The notes beneath the pieces are model-generated. The model was given only the letters and a program-made list of their open reading frames with translations, made no database searches and was not told the origin of the DNA. DNA of 64,000 nt from assembly GCA_013368315.1 (NCBI GenBank), contig JAACJM010000009.1, positions 310,001-374,000 on the forward strand, written 5' to 3'. Of the stretch, positions 59,309 to 64,000 are shown one piece after another (the stretch's first letter is position 1; each line of letters opens with the position of its first letter). The DNA is from Tetrapyrgos nigripes. Its lineage: Eukaryota > Basidiomycota > Agaricomycetes > Agaricales > Campanellaceae. The translations under genes and the position numbers were made by a program.

Positions 59309-61678
59309 ATGTCAAACATACGAGCCGCAGTCCTCACTGGTCTGTCTCCTTTGCCTTATAATCTGACTTGAAAATCCTGATCAGGACATCACAAAAGTCA
59401 GTGATACCGCCTCTTCAGATTCTTCGACAGACAAGTCTGGCCCGACTGTCAAGCAAATCATCGAGGAGCACTCTGGTTTTTTGTGTACAGAGAGTCTGAT
59501 CGTTCCCGATGATGTTACTCTCATTCAGAAGACCGTAAGGAAATGGGCAGACCAGCAGGATTGCGACTGGATCATTACGACTGGTGGAACGGGTTTTGGG
59601 GTGCGCGACCGGACGCCAGAAGTCGGTACTTGATTTTTCACCTCGTCTAACTGCAGTGTTCGTTGACCAGCCGATTTTTAGGCTATCTCACCTCTACTTG
59701 AAAGAGAAGCATCTGGAATCGTTCACCTCCTCCTGTCATCCTCGTTGAAGCATACACCGCTCGCAGCATTGTCGAGACCGGTTGCTGGGACTATTAAGAA
59801 CACCCTAGTCGTCACCTTGCCTGGAAGCGTCAAAGCAGTCAAGGAGAATTTGGACGCTTTGTTTTCGAATGGAGTCGTAGAACATGCCATCGATCTCATT
59901 AAAGGCGGTTCAGGGAAGGAGGTACATGCTGCCTTGGGATCCAGCCATGGGCACGGACACAGTCACCATCATCACCACAACCCTCGCACTCATCACCACC
60001 ATGGTCACGAACACCATGAGCCGAAATCCAGAATTTTATCGCATGATCCGTCTTTAGCAGGTCAATAGATTGCTTCGCACTCTGTTTCTACGGCTCTGAC
60101 TGGACTCTACAGTATCAACGCGTAATCGAGTTTCCCCTTATCCTCTTATCTCGCTGGAAAATGCCTTGCAAATTGTCGATGAGACCATCCAGACATTACC
60201 AGTCGTCACTCTATCAGTAAGTCTCATTCTTCACAAAGCGTCAAGTCCTCCTGACCTGATTTACAGGTCAATTCGAAAGTGACAGGCCATGTTTTAGCAG
60301 AGGACGTCTATGCACCGTCAAATGTGCCTCCTCAAGCTACCACCAGCGTTGATGGATATGCTCTGCGATGTCAGTATTTCTTACCTTCACCAAATTTTTA
60401 CCTGACTTTCGATGCAGCCTCGGACGCACCAGGAATATACCGTGTTCTGACCTCTCAAACTCATGCTCTATCCAATCCACTACCACCAGGGCACATCTAC
60501 CGCATCAATACTGGAGGCCAGCTCCCTGCCGGTACGGATAGTGTCATCATGGTAGAGGATACCAAATTAATATCGACGTATGTTGATGGGGAGGAGGGAA
60601 GCGAGGGAGAAGAAAAAGAGATTGAGACATTAGCTCAGGTAGACCCAAAAGAGAACGTCAGGGATCCAGGGTCTGATGTAAGAGAAGGCGATTTGGTACT
60701 GCAGAAGGGAGAAAAAATTACTGGGCAGGGAGGAGAGATTGGGACGTTGGCTTTTGTAGGACGGAAAGAGGTTCGTTTAAACCACCTTACCCCTTATAAC
60801 ATTTTTCACTAACTTTTTGTACCCAGATCAAAGTCTATCGCCGACCAGTAGTTGCAATTCTCAGTACTGGAAATGAAGTGATGGATCTGGAAAACCCTTC
60901 ATCAGCGAGAGACGAATCAGAATGGGGCGTTTGGGATACCAACCGACCTTCTCTTCGTGCGGCGTTGGAAAGCATGGGCTATGACGTTGTAGATTTGGGC
61001 ATTGTACTTGACGAGTTGAGTTTCAAGCACTTTCTATCAGCCAACAATCGACTAACACTTCACAGAATCCCAGCCCACGTCGCAGCCCTTAAAACCGGTC
61101 TTTCCAAAGCAGACATCATCCTCACAACCGGAGGAACATCCATGGGTCCAACTGACCTTCTCAAACCCGTCATCGAGCGCCAGTTTGGTGGGACTATCCA
61201 TTTCGGGAGAGTCACCGTCAAACCTGGAAAACCTACAACATTTGCTTCTGTCCCCTTTGAAACAACCGATTCGGTAGCTGAAGTAGGATCCAAGACCAAA
61301 CAAATCTTTGCTCTACCTGGGAACCCAGCTTCTGCTCTAGTGACGTTCTACATCTTCGTCGTTCCCGCATTAAGGAAACTGGGTGGATGGCCTCGAGACT
61401 TGTGTCAGCTGCCACGGGTACGCGTCCAGCTTCAGACTGCCATGAAGTTGGATCCGAGAACGGAGTTCCATCGGGCTATCATCAGAGCAGATGTGAAGGA
61501 AGGGGTGCTAAAAGCTTTCAGTACGGGTGGTCAGCGATCAAGCAGGGTCGCTAGCTTGAGTGGAGCCAATGGGCTGGTTGTTTTACCGCAGAAGAAGGCT
61601 GGGGATTCGGTGGATAAACTTGACGTTGGTGCAATGGCAGATGCAGTCATTATCAGCGATTTGCAGATGGTATTGTAA
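59309..61678 (+). CDS. Bifunctional molybdenum cofactor synthesis protein (gephyrin/Cnx1 type)
   Basis: Eight exons (59309-59339, 59398-59621, 59682-60060, 60113-60216, 60267-60369, 60418-60770, 60827-61014, 61066-61678) give 664 residues. The N-terminal MogA-like domain starts NIRAAVLTVSDTASSDSS and has ITTGGTGFG; it adenylates molybdopterin. A His-rich linker (GHGHSHHHHHNP, HHHHGHEHH) follows. The MoeA-like domain has PLISLENALQIV, VDGYALR, INTGGQLPAGTDSVIMVEDT, AILSTGNEV, ILTTGGTSMG and ALPGNPASALV; it inserts molybdate. This domain order (MogA first) is that of fungal and animal enzymes, reversed from plant Cnx1. It serves nitrate reductase, sulfite oxidase and xanthine dehydrogenase. Donor gtcggt of intron 2 is weak but frame-keeping. 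Confidence 0.93.
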
Positions 61679-62026
61679 AAATGTTTGGGATTTTCTGTTG
61701 TAACTGAAATTGTAAGTGTAGGTAGGTGTACGACCAATAGGATATTGATGTAAATCTGCAATGGAAGGTTGTAAAGCAGCAAATACATACTTCCGCTCTG
61801 TGGGTTGACTACATGGAGCTAGAGTAAGCGCAGGAAATACTTGTGACTTGTCGTCGACCATACCGATTTGACTTGCGCCAGGACCTCCAAACGTCAACTC
61901 AAAGTTCTGGCTCTTACCCAACTCCTGAATCAAGTATTTTAAATTTTTAAAATATCCTGAAGCTGCTATTGCACATTGCTAAATAAGCGTGGTTATCATA
62001 GTCATTGGGATTTTAAAGTAGCTACC

Positions 62027-63040
62027 TACACCTCACTAGACGGTAATCTATGAATACCATCGTACATACTTGTCTTGGTCCTGCCCGAGCATCCAAAGAC
62101 ATGAGCCCAATGAAGACGCTCTACAAATTGTTCATCCCTATGCACCGCCGCCGTGCCCTCCCTGGACTCCATGGGCAACGGATTCCAGTAGCCGTCTTTC
62201 TCAAGATAAATTCTATTCTCCAATGCCCATCCATTCTCCTACTGTGGTCGGTCCCGTGTTCCCCCTTTCTCTAGCCAAGGTAGCGCCAGCTCTCGGAGAA
62301 ACTCAACCCAATCTCCCGATACATCGCTAGAGCGGCGGCTGGACCAAAATATTGACGCCCTTCAGCCTGTGCCAAGGACCATTCCACTGGCACATCAAAG
62401 TCCTAGACGAAAGCATCGTCGGTCTCCCGACAGACTAAGCCGTTTGACCCGGCTTCCGAGGCTCAGCCAGATTTCATGCCCTCGATCGCGATCGTCGCAG
62501 TACACCAGCAGACTGGGACCGGCAAAAAAAAATCATCTGTGTCATCGGAAGTGGCATCTGGCATATACTCGAACTTGGTTACGACATGAGGAATCCAGGC
62601 CAGATGATTACATCCTGAAACTCTTTTCATCCCTTCCTTGACATCAAATGGGAACGGAAGTCCGGGCCAGAAATTTGGGATGACAGTGAGAGCCGGCCAT
62701 TCCAGTATCCAAATGAGAAAGAGCTCCGGGATCACTGTGACACTGGCTCAACGGTAGTACCTTCGGAGTCACAGTGCTGCTCGTAAATGGCGTCAATGTA
62801 TGCCCGTCGGTCAAATGGTCTGAGGTTCGCTTGGACCCAATGGCGACTCTCGATGAACGCTTGGGACTTGACACAATCCAAGTATAGATTGAACAGGTCT
62901 CGTCGAGCGGGGGGCATGTCACAAGCGCCGAGGATGAGGACTTGCCATTGAGAGTTGACCTCGCGAGCCTTCAAAGCAGCTGCAATGGGGAGGAATTTGA
63001 AGATTTCAAGCAGGGTTTCTGGGGGTATATTCAGAGGCAT
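62027..63040 (-). pseudogene. Decayed F-box protein gene
   Basis: The ATG at 63038-63040 opens LNIPPETLLEIFKFLPIAAA, an F-box, then KAREVNSQWQVL and FNLYLDCVKSQAFIESRHWV. The frame shifts near 62735, after which IWILEWPALTVIPNFWPGLP continues in another frame. Later pieces GHEIWLSLGS, GLVCRETDDAFV, a TAG at 62403-62405, then DFDVPVEWSLAQAEGRQYFG and AMYREIGLSFSESWRYLG lie in further frames. The last block (EKDGYWNPLP) reads near 62200. Together these reproduce a known kind of mushroom F-box protein with WPGLP-type repeats, but at least two frameshifts and one stop separate them. Confidence 0.65.
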
Positions 63041-63652
63041 GGTGGTATCAAGCTAAACAGCAATGTACTTAATTTAAATTATAGCCGTTTTCGAAAAAGT
63101 TCGCGCGCGCGCTACTTTTGGTTGATTTTTGAGTTTTTGGGCTTGATTTTGTGAGAGCTGCAGCTCGCTCATTTCCCCACTTTTTGCCTTCATTTTAGCA
63201 CGAAACGACATTATTTCAGTGTCTCTAGGGCCTGCTGTAAATAGCTAGATACGAAATACATTTCTTATCATGCTCAGTTTTTGGGCTCCCTCTACTGTAT
63301 TCAAGGAATTGCCTGATATCTACAGAGTGTACAGGCAAGCTAAGGGTATCTAACAAAGCATAAAGATGAATAGAGAGGTCTGAGAGAGTCTTGTAGCAGG
63401 GTGCCAGTGGAATTGAAGTGATGAAGATATGGACACCTGATGCATCTTCTCCACCTTCTTACACCTCATTCATCTCGATGAAGACCGCAAGAAAGCATAA
63501 CAAGAGACTCACTGCTTTCCTCATACAAACCACCACTTTCGTTCAGCCCTTTGGCCTTTGAGTGCCCATGCACATAAGTGAAGAGTGGTACGCTGGTCAA
63601 AGGAACTTTCATTGACAAAGACAGTGTTTTCTGGTTGATAGTGCTGCCCATA
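63041..63652. other. Intergenic
   Basis: About 600 bp between the F-box pseudogene and the MITE. A short run of alternating gc (gcgcgcgcgc near 63103-63112) is the only oddity. Confidence 0.35.
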
Positions 63653-63896
63653 CTGTACCATTTCAAATAGATGGAAAGGCATTGTGACCTGTGACATTTT
63701 TTTCCATCTGGGACCTGGAAAATTTCCAGATTTAGGTGTGACCAAGGTCAAAAATTGGAATTTTTTGGACGAATTTTTTCATGGTCACAGATTTTTCCTT
63801 GGAAAATGGTCTCAGTGACCTGTGACCAGCAGACATTTTGGGAAGGAAAATGGGGTCTGTGACCTGTGACCATTCCATCTATTCGAAATGGTACAG
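63653..63896. mobile_element. MITE, 244 bp, TA target duplication
   Basis: The ends are inverted repeats of about 27 bp with two mismatches: the left end begins CTGTACCATTTC and the right end is its reverse complement GAAATGGTACAG. A TA flanks each side (63651-63652 and 63897-63898), as expected for Tc1/mariner-type insertion. Inside are three same-way copies of GTGACCTGTGAC (63684, 63815 and 63859) and Ttt/Aaa-rich arms. It has no coding capacity, so it would depend on a transposase elsewhere. Confidence 0.8.
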
Positions 63897-64000
63897 TAGT
63901 AGATCCGGTAATTTGTCCTTTTGTTTTCATTGTGCTCCTTTGCAGCCTTGGTCAGCTGTAGACAATGTTGAATGTTGAGACATTTTTATGCAACCAGTTA

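Noticed and set aside
1..64000. CRISPR array, bacterial operons or ribosome binding sites
   Set aside because: Spliced eukaryotic genes throughout; no regularly spaced direct repeats.
1..64000. tRNA or rRNA genes
   Set aside because: No stretch with a convincing T-loop plus acceptor pairing was noticed by eye; a covariance search would be needed to exclude them.

Overview
The window is genomic DNA of a basidiomycete fungus, almost certainly an Agaricomycete (mushroom-forming). Genes are broken by many short GT-AG introns of about 45-70 bp. The families seen fit this group: KDZ transposase, TET/JBP dioxygenase, a DUF6535 protein, several F-box-like proteins with an N-terminal CxxC and coiled coil, and berberine-bridge-type FAD oxidases. 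The species cannot be named from the sequence. Gene models were built by hand from reading frame, splice sites and family motifs; where a total is given, the exon lengths sum to a multiple of three.

Layout. 1-9 kb is a mobile-element neighbourhood: the 3' part of a KDZ transposase, two small genes, a TET/JBP-like 2-oxoglutarate/Fe(II) dioxygenase, a protein with a possible RNase-H-N-like repeat, and an HMG-like protein. Transposase and dioxygenase each carry one in-frame TGA, so this copy looks recently dead. 9.6-13.1 kb is a decayed FAD-oxidase (BBE-like) gene split by two solo LTRs with exact 5-bp target duplications. 14-21.7 kb holds a disordered protein, an MFS transporter whose gene has two almost identical introns, a small coiled-coil protein and a GH16 beta-glucanase. 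21.7-26 kb is gene-poor.

26-50 kb is ordinary genic DNA: two large Ser-rich disordered proteins, a DUF6535 membrane protein, two F-box-like proteins, a glycerophosphodiester phosphodiesterase, a lysophosphatidate acyltransferase, a coiled-coil protein and a secreted aspartic protease. 50.5-59.1 kb holds SEC11 with no visible last exon, then a tandem duplication of a BBE-like oxidase with F-box sequence: copy A is intact, copy B and the adjoining F-box gene carry fresh lesions. 59.3-61.7 kb is a gephyrin/Cnx1-type molybdenum cofactor gene, followed by a decayed F-box gene and a 244-bp MITE.

The most striking signals are the KDZ-TET/JBP neighbourhood, the twin introns in the transporter gene, and the BBE/F-box locus, where a good copy, a freshly broken copy and an old LTR-riddled copy sit together.
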